This document shows, in pieces, positions 39,204-47,068 of a DNA stretch of 64,000 nt (positions are counted from its first letter, which is position 1; each line of letters opens with the position of its first letter). The stretch is from positions 62,001 to 126,000 of the forward strand of contig NZ_JBHUPT010000014.1 in the NCBI RefSeq assembly GCF_049056525.1, in the 5' to 3' direction. This DNA is from Leisingera coralii. GTDB lineage: Bacteria > Pseudomonadota > Alphaproteobacteria > Rhodobacterales > Rhodobacteraceae. The notes under the pieces were generated by a model, which was not told where the DNA came from, made no database searches, and worked only from the letters and a program-made list of their open reading frames with translations. A program made the position numbers and the translations under genes.

Positions 39204-39503
39204 TCAGAGCTGGGGCAGCTCTGAGGAGATGCCAGAAAGGCCGGGCAGCGGCTCCAGCGACGCCGACAGGCAGCTGCTTTGCACCTCGCGCCACACCGGC
39301 ACGTTCAGGGACATCTGGCATTGCGCCATGAACATGCGGCCGTCCACCTGGAGGCAGCGCAGCTCGCCCAGTTCGACCCGGGCGCCGGACTTGTCGGTGC
39401 AGTAGCAGTCGATGGTCTTGCCGCCCGGTCCGGTCACATCTGCCAGGGCGCTGCCGGAAACGGTCATGACAATGGAAACGACAAGGGCACTGGCATGTTT
39501 CAT
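39204..39503 (-). CDS. Small secreted Cys-containing protein
   Basis: 99 residues. The signal peptide MKHASALVVSIVMTVSGSALA is cut after ALA. The mature part has five Cys (DCYCTDKSG, RCLQVDG, AQCQMS, SSC), enough for two disulfides, and no further domain I know. Presumed periplasmic. Convergent with the preceding hypothetical gene and 60 bp from the divergent prfA start. Confidence 0.7.
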   Translation of the reverse strand: MKHASALVVSIVMTVSGSALADVTGPGGKTIDCYCTDKSGARVELGELRCLQVDGRMFMAQCQMSLNVPVWREVQSSCLSASLEPLPGLSGISSELPQL

Positions 39504-39563
39504 GGCTCTAGCATATCACATGGGGGTGAAATGGCCAAAACATGAACAGCAATAGGCGCGCCC

Positions 39564-40619
39564 ATGGTCCCCGAAGAACGGCTGGAACAGATCCTGCAGC
39601 GGTTTCAGTATCTTGAAGCCGCGATGGCGGACGGTGCCGGGGGCGGGGATATTGCCGCGCTGGCCAAGGAATATTCCGATCTGCGGCCGGTGGCAGAACA
39701 GATCGGCACCTACCGCAAGCTGCTGAGCGATCTTGAGGAGGCCGAGCTGATGCTGTCGGATCCGGACATGAAGGATCTGGCCGCTGAGGAGATCCCGGCG
39801 CTGAAGGCGGCGATCCCCGAGGCCGAGCACGCGCTGCAGCTGGCCCTGCTGCCCAAGGATGCGGCGGACAGCCGTCCGGCGATGCTGGAGATCCGGCCCG
39901 GGACGGGGGGCGATGAGGCGGCTCTGTTTGCCGGGGATTTGCTGCGCATGTACCAGCGCTATGCCGAAGGGCAGGGCTGGAAATTCGACATCATCGAGGA
40001 GCAGGCCACAGAATTGGGCGGCATCAAGGAGGTGGTTGCCCATATCAAGGGGGAGAATGTCTTTGCCCGGCTGAAGTATGAATCCGGCGTGCACCGGGTG
40101 CAGCGGGTGCCTGCGACCGAGAGCGGCGGGCGCATTCATACCTCGGCAGCCACGGTGGCGGTGCTGCCGGAGGCCGAGGACGTGGATATCCAGATCGACC
40201 CCAACGACCTGCGTATCGATACCATGCGGTCTTCCGGCGCGGGGGGGCAGCATGTGAACACCACCGACTCGGCGGTGCGGATCACGCACCTGCCTACGGG
40301 TATCGTGGTGACAAGCTCGGAGAAGTCCCAGCACCGCAACCGCGAGATTGCCATGCAGGTGCTGAAAACGCGGCTCTATGACATGGAGCGGCAGCGGATT
40401 GACAGCGAACGCTCGGCGGACCGGGCGAGCCAGGTGGGCTCGGGCGACCGCTCGGAGCGGATCCGCACCTACAACTTTCCGCAAGGCCGCATGACCGATC
40501 ACCGCATTAACCTGACGCTCTACAAGCTGGATCAGGTTATGGGCGGCGACCTGGAGGAGATCATCGACGCATTGACCGCCGACAATCAGGCGCGGCTGCT
40601 GGCAGAGATGGGGCAGTGA
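39564..40619 (+). CDS. prfA: Peptide chain release factor 1
   Basis: 351 residues; reads UAA and UAG and triggers peptide release. The GGQ loop is SSGAGGQHVNTTDSAVR (about residue 225-235). The stop-codon anticodon region has HRVQRVPATESGGRIHTSAATV, containing the RF1-specific PAT (P-x-T) tripeptide. The N-terminal helical domain is standard. It overlaps or abuts prmC, whose product methylates the GGQ glutamine; the pairing is the usual one. Confidence 0.97.
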   Translation: MVPEERLEQILQRFQYLEAAMADGAGGGDIAALAKEYSDLRPVAEQIGTYRKLLSDLEEAELMLSDPDMKDLAAEEIPALKAAIPEAEHALQLALLPKDAADSRPAMLEIRPGTGGDEAALFAGDLLRMYQRYAEGQGWKFDIIEEQATELGGIKEVVAHIKGENVFARLKYESGVHRVQRVPATESGGRIHTSAATVAVLPEAEDVDIQIDPNDLRIDTMRSSGAGGQHVNTTDSAVRITHLPTGIVVTSSEKSQHRNREIAMQVLKTRLYDMERQRIDSERSADRASQVGSGDRSERIRTYNFPQGRMTDHRINLTLYKLDQVMGGDLEEIIDALTADNQARLLAEMGQ

Positions 40620-40621
40620 GC

Positions 40622-41473
40622 ATGGCAGAGACCGCGGCACAGGCGATGGCAGCAGCAACGGCACGGCTGCGGGCGGCAGGGGTTCAGGACCCGGCGCGGG
40701 ATGCGCGGGTGCTTCTGGCTCACGCGGCCCGCATCGAGGCCAGCCGGGTGACGCTGATCGCCCCCGAGGAACTGGCGCCGGAAGTGGCCGAGCGCTATGA
40801 GCAGCTGATCGCGCTGCGGGCGGTGCGGGTTCCGGTCTCGCATCTGATCGGCGAGCGGGAGTTCTATGGCCGCCGTTTCAAGGTCTCGCGCGATGTGCTG
40901 GACCCGCGGCCCGAGACCGAGATCCTGATCGAGGCGGCGCTGGCGGAGCCCTACAGCCGGGTTCTGGACCTTGGCGTCGGCTCCGGCTGCATCCTGGTGA
41001 CGCTGCTGGCGGAACGGCAGGAGGCGACCGGGCTGGGGGTGGACATCAGCGAGGCGGCCTGTCTGCAGGCCAGCGCCAATGCGGTGCTGCACCGGGTTCA
41101 GGCGCGTGCCGATATCCAGCAGTCGGACTGGTTCGAGGGGGTCGAGGGGCAGTTCGACCTGATCGTCTCGAACCCGCCCTATATCGCGCTGGAGGAGATG
41201 GAAGACCTGTCGGCGGAGGTGCGCGGGCATGAGCCGGGCATTGCGCTGACCGATGGCGGCGACGGGCTGGGAGCCTACCGGCGGATTGCGGCGCAGGTGG
41301 CTGAACACCTGGCGCCGGGCGGCCGGGTTCTGCTGGAAATCGGCCCGACGCAGGGCCCGGCGGTCAGTGCGCTGCTGGAAGCGGCGGGGCTCAGCGGCAT
41401 CGCCGTGCTGCAGGATCTGGACGGCCGCGACCGGGTGGTGCGGGCACAATCCGGGGCAAAGAGCAGCATTTGA
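40622..41473 (+). CDS. prmC: Release factor glutamine methyltransferase
   Basis: 283 residues from ATG 40622; a GTG at 40616 overlapping the prfA stop is an alternative. SAM-binding VLDLGVGSGCILVTLL (about 117) and the NPPY motif in IVSNPPYIALEEM (about 182) are clear; the N-terminal helical bundle binds the release factor. It N5-methylates Gln of the GGQ motif in RF1/RF2, speeding termination. About 210 bp of fairly AT-rich DNA follow before the next gene, probably with a promoter. Confidence 0.95.
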   Translation: MAETAAQAMAAATARLRAAGVQDPARDARVLLAHAARIEASRVTLIAPEELAPEVAERYEQLIALRAVRVPVSHLIGEREFYGRRFKVSRDVLDPRPETEILIEAALAEPYSRVLDLGVGSGCILVTLLAERQEATGLGVDISEAACLQASANAVLHRVQARADIQQSDWFEGVEGQFDLIVSNPPYIALEEMEDLSAEVRGHEPGIALTDGGDGLGAYRRIAAQVAEHLAPGGRVLLEIGPTQGPAVSALLEAAGLSGIAVLQDLDGRDRVVRAQSGAKSSI

Positions 41474-41686
41474 CGCGGAAATTCGCGATTTCGAAAGAAA
41501 AAACACAGAAAATACTATTGTGCCCCTTGTCTGGGGCTTCGTAAAATGGTTACTCAGAGGCAGCCGCTTGAGGAGAACGCTCTGCAAGCCTTCCCGCGGC
41601 ATCAAGCCCAAAAAAGCTGATGATCCGGCGCTGAGGCGCGCACGATTGGGTCTACGGCGCATTAACTCAAGGCTGACGTTAGGCAG

Positions 41687-42367
41687 ATGAGATCGTCCAA
41701 ATCACGTTCACGTTCCAAGTCGAACCGGAACCGTCCCAATGGCGCCAATGTTGTCAACCGCGTGTTTGACAGCTCCGGTCCCGAAGGCAAGGTGCGCGGA
41801 ACGCCGCAGCAGATCATCGACAAGTACAACCAGCTGGCCCGCGACGCGCAGCTGAGCAATGACCGGGTTGCTGCGGAAAACTTCCAGCAGCACGCCGAGC
41901 ATTATCTGCGCATGCTCAATGAAGCACAGCGCGAAATCGAGGCGCGCCGCGAGGAGCAGGAGCGGCAGAACCGCGAACGCCAGGCCGAGCGCGACCGCGA
42001 GCGTGCCGAGCGGCTGGAGCGCCAGGAGCGTGAGGCCGCGGCGGCTGCTCCAGCGGCGGATCCGGCAGGCTCTCCGCAGCCCGAGGTGATCGACCCGCGC
42101 GGCGACAACGGCAATGGCGCCGACAGCGGCCTGGTCGAGACCCCGGAAAGCCAGGCAGCGGCCCCGGCGGACGCTCCGGCTGAGGCGGCCCCGAAAAAGG
42201 CTCCGGCCCGCAAGCCGCGGACCCGCAAGCCCGCAGCCAAGGCCGAGGATGCGGCTCCGGCTGGGGACGGCGATGCAGAGGCCAAGCCCGCGCCGAAGAA
42301 GACCACCCGCCCGCGTGCCAAGCCCAAGCCCAAGACCGAAGACGGTCCTGCGGAAGCGGCTGAATAA
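41687..42367 (+). CDS. DUF4167 domain protein
   Basis: 226 residues. The N-terminal 85 carry the DUF4167 pattern: basic RSSKSRSRSKSNRNRPNG, then NVVNRVFDSSGPEGKVRGT, IIDKYNQLARDAQLSNDRVAAENFQQHAEHYLRMLNEA. An Arg/Glu-rich coiled coil (95-120) and an Ala/Pro/Lys-rich tail like histone H1 follow. Widespread in alphaproteobacteria next to prmC; possibly nucleic acid-binding, not proven. A terminator follows. Confidence 0.88.
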   Translation: MRSSKSRSRSKSNRNRPNGANVVNRVFDSSGPEGKVRGTPQQIIDKYNQLARDAQLSNDRVAAENFQQHAEHYLRMLNEAQREIEARREEQERQNRERQAERDRERAERLERQEREAAAAAPAADPAGSPQPEVIDPRGDNGNGADSGLVETPESQAAAPADAPAEAAPKKAPARKPRTRKPAAKAEDAAPAGDGDAEAKPAPKKTTRPRAKPKPKTEDGPAEAAE

Positions 42368-42392
42368 GCGGCCCAATTTCCTATGAACAAAG

Positions 42393-42425
42393 ACCCCCGG
42401 AGCCTATGGCCCCGGGGCGTTTTTA
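42393..42425 (+). terminator. Terminator after the DUF4167 gene
   Basis: CCCCCGGAGCC and GGCCCCGGGG pair around a short TAT-containing loop, followed by CGTTTTT. It starts about 26 bp after the stop. Confidence 0.75.
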
Positions 42426-42472
42426 CTTGTTGAAGTGACGCTGCGGGGGCAATCCGGATCTTGGTGCTTTCG

Positions 42473-43012
42473 CTACCAGTAAACTGGATTGTTCAGGGCC
42501 TCGATACACATTGATGGGCCGCGCAGGGGCGCAAGCTCTCCGCCGTTGAGCGGCTGAGCCTGCCAACCTTCCGGGAACCGCAGCGGCACAGGGGATGCGG
42601 CTTGCGCCTCGGTTATCTGGCGGAAGCCAACCTTGCTGTAATAAGCGGGATCGCCGTAAGTCACGGCGACGTCGGCGCCCTTGTTGCGGATCTCATTCAG
42701 CCCGTGCCTCAGCAGAGCCTGCCCGATCCCCTGCTTTTGCCGGCTGGTTGCGACGGCAACAGGCGACAGGATGAACACCGTGCGGCTGTCCTGATCGTAG
42801 CGCAGCCGTGAAAAGATGATGCAGCCGATGAGCGTGCCGCCGTCCCAGGCCGAATAGACGAAAAAGTCCTGTTCCGGTGTTTTGGTGAAGATATCGCTGA
42901 CGAGGCCCGCGATCAGATCGCCTTCGGCGTCCCCCTCCGAGTCGGCGAAAACCGCCCGGAAAAGGCTGATGATCCCGCTGGTGTGGCCGCGGTACTCTGA
43001 TGAAAACTTCAT
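42473..43012 (-). CDS. GNAT N-acetyltransferase, YhbS-like
   Basis: 179 residues. The GNAT core is FILSPVAVATSRQKQGIGQALLRHGL (about 82-107), then VAVTYGDPAYYSKVGFRQI, the usual YhbS pattern. The substrate is unknown. ATG 43012 has caggagc upstream; in-frame codons further up are atypical. Convergent with the DUF4167 gene and 95 bp upstream of the pdxJ stop on the same strand side; not clearly linked to pdxJ. Confidence 0.85.
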   Translation of the reverse strand: MKFSSEYRGHTSGIISLFRAVFADSEGDAEGDLIAGLVSDIFTKTPEQDFFVYSAWDGGTLIGCIIFSRLRYDQDSRTVFILSPVAVATSRQKQGIGQALLRHGLNEIRNKGADVAVTYGDPAYYSKVGFRQITEAQAASPVPLRFPEGWQAQPLNGGELAPLRGPSMCIEALNNPVYW

Positions 43013-43107
43013 CTGCTGCTCCTGTCCCTGGTGGCTGGCTGCTGCACGCACCATAGGCGCTCAGAGGGGCGGGCGGTCAAGCTCCGCAGCGGCTGGACCC
43101 TGGATGG

Positions 43108-43875
43108 TCACGCCTCGTGGCCCAGCACCCGCAGGTAGCGGCGGACTGCCTCCGGGAAGCCCAGCATCAGCGCATCGGCGGTAAGAGCGTGGCCGATGGA
43201 GACTTCGGCCAGATCGGGAATGGCCTGGCGCAGGGCGGGCAGGTTGTCCACGGTCAGGTCGTGGCCTGCGTTCATCATCAGGCTCCCAAGGGCGCGGGCG
43301 GCGTTTGCGGTGGCTGTGATTTTGTCCAATTCGCGGGCCGTCGCATCTGAATCGCTCTGGTCAGCGTAGGGGCCAGTGTAGAATTCGATCCGGTCGGCGC
43401 CTGCTTGCCGCGCAAGTTCCGGATCGGCGGGGTTTGCGTCCACGAAATAGGAAACCCGGATTCCGGCCGCTTTGAACTCCTCAGCGATGGGCAGGAGCAT
43501 GCCGCCATCCGCGGCGAAATCCCAGCCGTGATCAGAAGTGGATTGCTCCGGCGTGTCAGGCACCAGCGTCACCTGATGCGGTTTGTTCTCCAGCACCAGG
43601 TCGATGAAGTGGCGGGTCGGGTAGCCTTCGATGTTGAACTCCGCCTGCGGGAATTCCTCGGCGATCAGGCGTGAGAGATCCGGCACATCGGAGAAACGGA
43701 TGTGGCGTTCATCCGGGCGCGGATGGACGGTGATGCCATGGGCCCCGGCCTCCAGGATTGCGCGGGCGATGTCGATCAGGTTGGGCCAGGGCACCTCGCG
43801 CCGGTTGCGCAGATAGGCAACGGCGTTGACGTTCACGGACAGCAGGGTCGGGCGGGGCGTAACCGGTTGGGTCAT
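43108..43875 (-). CDS. pdxJ: Pyridoxine 5'-phosphate synthase PdxJ
   Basis: 255-residue TIM barrel that joins 1-deoxyxylulose 5-phosphate with the PdxA product to make pyridoxine 5'-phosphate. LSVNVNAVAYLRNRR near residue 12, GITVHPRPDERHI near 47 and LVPDTPEQSTSDHGWD near 103 match PdxJ. The N-terminal VNVN is the alphaproteobacterial variant of VNID. VSIGHALTADA near the end is conserved. It is last in the run with rsmA and pdxA, so both vitamin B6 genes are clustered. Confidence 0.93.
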   Translation of the reverse strand: MTQPVTPRPTLLSVNVNAVAYLRNRREVPWPNLIDIARAILEAGAHGITVHPRPDERHIRFSDVPDLSRLIAEEFPQAEFNIEGYPTRHFIDLVLENKPHQVTLVPDTPEQSTSDHGWDFAADGGMLLPIAEEFKAAGIRVSYFVDANPADPELARQAGADRIEFYTGPYADQSDSDATARELDKITATANAARALGSLMMNAGHDLTVDNLPALRQAIPDLAEVSIGHALTADALMLGFPEAVRRYLRVLGHEA

Positions 43876-43913
43876 CGGGAAATCAGGCTCCGGCAAGGAA
43901 TTCGGGAAGGGGC

Positions 43914-44756
43914 TCAGGCCTTGGCCAGTTCGCGGGCCAGCGCGCAGAAGGCCTCCAGGCTGACCTGTTCGGCGCGCTCGGTCGGCGGGATGCCGGCGGC
44001 GGTCAGATGCGCCTCGATATCGGGGGAGATACCCTTGAGCGAGGCGCGCAGCATCTTGCGGCGCTGGTTGAAGGCTGCGGCGACCACGCGGGACAGGATC
44101 GCGGCATCGGCCGGGAAGCGCGGCTCGGGCAGGGCGTCCAGATGCACCACGGCGCTGGAGACCTTGGGCGGCGGGGTGAAGGCGCCAGGCGGCAGCGACA
44201 GCACGATGCGGACATCAGCCCGCCACTGGGCCAGGATCGCCAGGCGGCCATAGGCCTTGGAGCCGGGCTGCGCCACGATGCGCTCGGCCACCTCGCGCTG
44301 GAACATCAGGGTGAGGCTCTGCCAGAACGGCGGCCATTCCTTGGGCGTCAGCCAGCGGACCAGCAGCTCAGTGCCGACGTTATAGGGCAGGTTGGCGGCG
44401 ATGCGGATCGGCGGTGTCAGATACTCGAGCGGGTCGATTTCCAGAGCGTCGCCGTTGATCACCTCAAAGCGGCCCGGATAGGCCTCTGCGATCTCTTGCA
44501 GCGCGGGCAGGCAGCGGCTGTCCTTCTCCACCGCCAGCACCCGGCGGGCGCCCTCGGCAAGCAGCCCGCGGGTGAGGCCGCCGGGGCCGGGACCGATCTC
44601 CAGCACGTCGCAGCCGGTGAGGTCGCCTGCCTGGCGGGCGATCTTGGCGGTCAGGTTCAGGTCCAGGAGGAAGTTCTGGCCCAGCGATTTACGGGCGGAC
44701 AGCTGATGCTTTGCGATCACTTCGCGCAGAGGAGGGAGGGAGTCGATGGCGCTCAT
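43914..44756 (-). CDS. rsmA: 16S rRNA (A1518/A1519) dimethyltransferase KsgA
   Basis: 280 residues from ATG 44756 (aagg upstream; an ATG at 44777 is an alternative). SLGQNFLLDLNLTAKI, SAM motif VLEIGPGPGGLTRGLL, INGDALEIDP and the catalytic NLPY (ANLPYNVGTELL) are all present. It dimethylates two adenines near the 3' end of 16S rRNA in late 30S assembly. Between pdxA and pdxJ on the minus strand, as in the E. coli surA-pdxA-rsmA order. Confidence 0.96.
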   Translation of the reverse strand: MSAIDSLPPLREVIAKHQLSARKSLGQNFLLDLNLTAKIARQAGDLTGCDVLEIGPGPGGLTRGLLAEGARRVLAVEKDSRCLPALQEIAEAYPGRFEVINGDALEIDPLEYLTPPIRIAANLPYNVGTELLVRWLTPKEWPPFWQSLTLMFQREVAERIVAQPGSKAYGRLAILAQWRADVRIVLSLPPGAFTPPPKVSSAVVHLDALPEPRFPADAAILSRVVAAAFNQRRKMLRASLKGISPDIEAHLTAAGIPPTERAEQVSLEAFCALARELAKA

Positions 44757-44791
44757 GTCATCTGTACCTTGGGACATGGCGCGGGCCGTGC

Positions 44792-44825
44792 GCCAGAATT
44801 TTCATGCCTCCGGCGGGGATATTTC
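44792..44825 (-). repeat. Short motif (gaaatatccccgccggagg) between pdxA and rsmA
   Basis: On the minus strand CTGGCGGGAAATATCC is followed by CCGCCGGAGG. Close relatives: GGCTGAAAATATCCTCGGGGG near 24381 after selO, and GCTGAAAATATCCACGCCGG near 57965 between abc-F and ndk. I read it as a shared 3'-region motif of unknown use. Confidence 0.5.
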
Positions 44826-44840
44826 CCGCCAGAAGAAGAT

Positions 44841-45812
44841 TCAAGTGCTGGCGGCCATGGCTTGCGCCAGCTTCAGGGCCTCGATCAGGCTGGAGGGGTT
44901 GGCCCGGCCGGTGCCCGCGATGTCGAAGGCGGTGCCGTGGTCGGGCGAGGTGCGGATGAAGGGCAGGCCCAGGGTCACGTTGACGCCGCGGTCGAAATCC
45001 AGCGTCTTGATCGGGATCAGCGCCTGGTCGTGGTACATGCAGACGGCCGCGTCGTAGCGGGCGCGGGCAGCGGCATGGAACATCGTGTCGGCGGGATGCG
45101 GGCCGGTGATGTCCAGCCCCTCGTCCCGCATCTGGCCGACCAGACCGTTGATCCAATCGAGCTCCTCGGACCCCATGGCGCCGCCTTCGCCCGCGTGCGG
45201 GTTGAGGCCCGCGACAGCGATGCGGGGCGACGCGATGCCGAACTGCTCTCGCAGGCCGGCAGCGGTGATCTCAACGGTTTCGCGCAGGAGCTCAGGGGTC
45301 AGTACCTTGGGCACGTCCGCAAGCGCGATGTGGATGGTGGCAGGCACCACTCTCAGCTGCTCGCTGGCGAGCATCATCACCACGCGGTCCCGGCCTGCAA
45401 GTGACGCGAGGAATTCGGTATGGCCGGGGTAGGCAAAGCCTGCACCGTCAATCAGCGCCTTCTTGTGGATGGGGGCGGTGCAGACTGCAGAGGCTTCACC
45501 TTGCTGGACCAGCCGCACGGCGGTTTCGATGGATTGGATGACTCCGGCGGCGTTGGCCGGGTCGGCAGTGCCCTTGGCCGCGCTGCCGCCGAAGGCGAGG
45601 GGCAGCACCGGGAAGTGGTCCGCGCAAGCTGCCGCAGCCTCTGCCGGGGCGGCAATTTCCTTGACCGGGGTGCCAGCGGGAAGGTGGCGCGGGTCGCCGA
45701 TCCAGAAGAACGGGCAGGCGGCGCGCAGGGTTTCCCAGGCCTTGACGGCGATTTCCGGGCCGATGCCTGCGGGCTCGCCGCAGCTCAGTGCAATGGGCCC
45801 GGGCTTGCTCAT
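44841..45812 (-). CDS. pdxA: 4-hydroxythreonine-4-phosphate dehydrogenase
   Basis: 323 residues; oxidises 4-phosphohydroxythreonine in vitamin B6 synthesis, feeding PdxJ. IALSCGEPAGIGPEI at residue 7, TAPIHKKAL near 111, YPGHTEFLA near 127, GLNPHAGEGGAMGSEE near 200, CMYHDQALIPIK near 258 (zinc His) and RTSPDHGTAFDIAG near 286 are all conserved. Its ATG overlaps the surA stop. Confidence 0.96.
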   Translation of the reverse strand: MSKPGPIALSCGEPAGIGPEIAVKAWETLRAACPFFWIGDPRHLPAGTPVKEIAAPAEAAAACADHFPVLPLAFGGSAAKGTADPANAAGVIQSIETAVRLVQQGEASAVCTAPIHKKALIDGAGFAYPGHTEFLASLAGRDRVVMMLASEQLRVVPATIHIALADVPKVLTPELLRETVEITAAGLREQFGIASPRIAVAGLNPHAGEGGAMGSEELDWINGLVGQMRDEGLDITGPHPADTMFHAAARARYDAAVCMYHDQALIPIKTLDFDRGVNVTLGLPFIRTSPDHGTAFDIAGTGRANPSSLIEALKLAQAMAAST

Positions 45813-47068
45813 TTGACGTCGATCCGCGCATCCGCGCGCAGCTGTTCCAGGTAGCTGTCAACCAGAGAGGTCATGCGCTGCGCCGCCAATGCATTGGCGA
45901 CAGTTTCGCGGTTGGCGCCTTCGCCGAGGTCGGCGGTGCGGCCGCAGAGCATCAGCACCATCAGGGTCTGGCCGTTGTTGCGGGTCAGCGCGGTGGAGGT
46001 TTCACCCGGATCCAGCTTGGCCAGTTCCAGCGCGATATCGCTGGGGATCTCCGAAGGCGGCAGGCTTTCAACCGCCAGAACCGACGGATCCTGGCCCTGT
46101 GCCAGACCATAGAAGTCTTCGCAGGTGTCGACACTGTTCACCACCTTCTGCGCAGCAGCCAAAGCTTCGGGCGTGCGCCCGCCGGGCAGGAAATAGGTGG
46201 CATATTCAATGGCGGTGTAGCGCGGGGCGGCGCCTTCCACCTCGCGCAGGCCGCGCATCTGGAACAGCGCCACGGCGCCCTGCAGCGGCAGCGGCTCGGA
46301 AATCTCGCCCGGTTGCAGTGCCAGCACAACCTCCTGCAGCTGCGGCGGCAGCTTGGTCAGCGGCATCCAGGGCAGGCGTCCGCCGTCGCTACGGCTGCCC
46401 GCCGCCGAATACTGGGCGGCAGCGGCGGAGAAACTGTCATAGCCTTTGAGCTGGGCGACCTGCTCCACCAGTTCCTCGACCTGGGCGGCGTTCTGGTCGT
46501 TGACCGGGACGATGAATTCGCTCAGCAGCACCTGGACGCTGCCGGTGCCCGCCGTGCCCATGGCGCGGTCGATCTCTTCCGGCGTGGGACGGGCGCGGGA
46601 CAGGAAGCGGGCGCGGGTGTACTCGCGCCAGCCCAGCCCGACCTTGGTGAAATCGCGCAGCGTCTGCGGCGCAACGCCCTGCTGCTGCAGCGCGGTGAGG
46701 AAATCGTTGAGCGACAGGTTGGCGCGCCCGGCCAGTTCTTCCATGCCCGCTGTGATGTCTTCTTCGCTGAGTTCAATCCCGGCCTGCTGCAGCACGTCCA
46801 GCTTGAGGCGGTCGTTGATCAGCTCTTCGCGGGCGGTTTCCAGCGGATCGCCGGGCACCCGCAGCGCCGCCTGGAAGCGGGCGCGCTGTTCCAGCTCGTA
46901 ACGGGTGATGACCTGGTCGTTCACGGTGATCGCCGGGGCAAAGAGGTTCTGCGCGCCCGCGGGCAGACCGCTCCAGGCCAGCCCCGCGGCCAGGGCCAGC
47001 GCGGCCGCAGTTCTGAGAGCACGGGAAAGGAAAGGAGCCGGGAACCGGGTATTCACGTCTTGCTGCAT
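45809..47068 (-). CDS. surA: Periplasmic chaperone/peptidyl-prolyl isomerase SurA
   Basis: 419 residues. The signal peptide ends GLPAGAQ (about residue 40). ITVNDQVITRYELEQRARF and LINDRLKLDVLQQAGIELSEEDI form the SurA N-terminal chaperone domain. A parvulin-like region follows (about 175-280, VQVLLSEFIVPV, GGRLPWMPLTKLPPQLQEVVLAL). A second parvulin domain seems reduced (YATYFLPGG onward). It escorts outer membrane proteins, including LptD, to BAM. Overlaps lptD by 16 bp and pdxA by 4 bp. Confidence 0.9.
   Translation of the reverse strand: MQQDVNTRFPAPFLSRALRTAAALALAAGLAWSGLPAGAQNLFAPAITVNDQVITRYELEQRARFQAALRVPGDPLETAREELINDRLKLDVLQQAGIELSEEDITAGMEELAGRANLSLNDFLTALQQQGVAPQTLRDFTKVGLGWREYTRARFLSRARPTPEEIDRAMGTAGTGSVQVLLSEFIVPVNDQNAAQVEELVEQVAQLKGYDSFSAAAAQYSAAGSRSDGGRLPWMPLTKLPPQLQEVVLALQPGEISEPLPLQGAVALFQMRGLREVEGAAPRYTAIEYATYFLPGGRTPEALAAAQKVVNSVDTCEDFYGLAQGQDPSVLAVESLPPSEIPSDIALELAKLDPGETSTALTRNNGQTLMVLMLCGRTADLGEGANRETVANALAAQRMTSLVDSYLEQLRADARIDVK

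Noticed and set aside
39204..39503. Possible toxin-antitoxin or bacteriocin because of small size and several Cys
   Set aside because: It has a normal Sec signal peptide and no partner gene, immunity gene or export system nearby.
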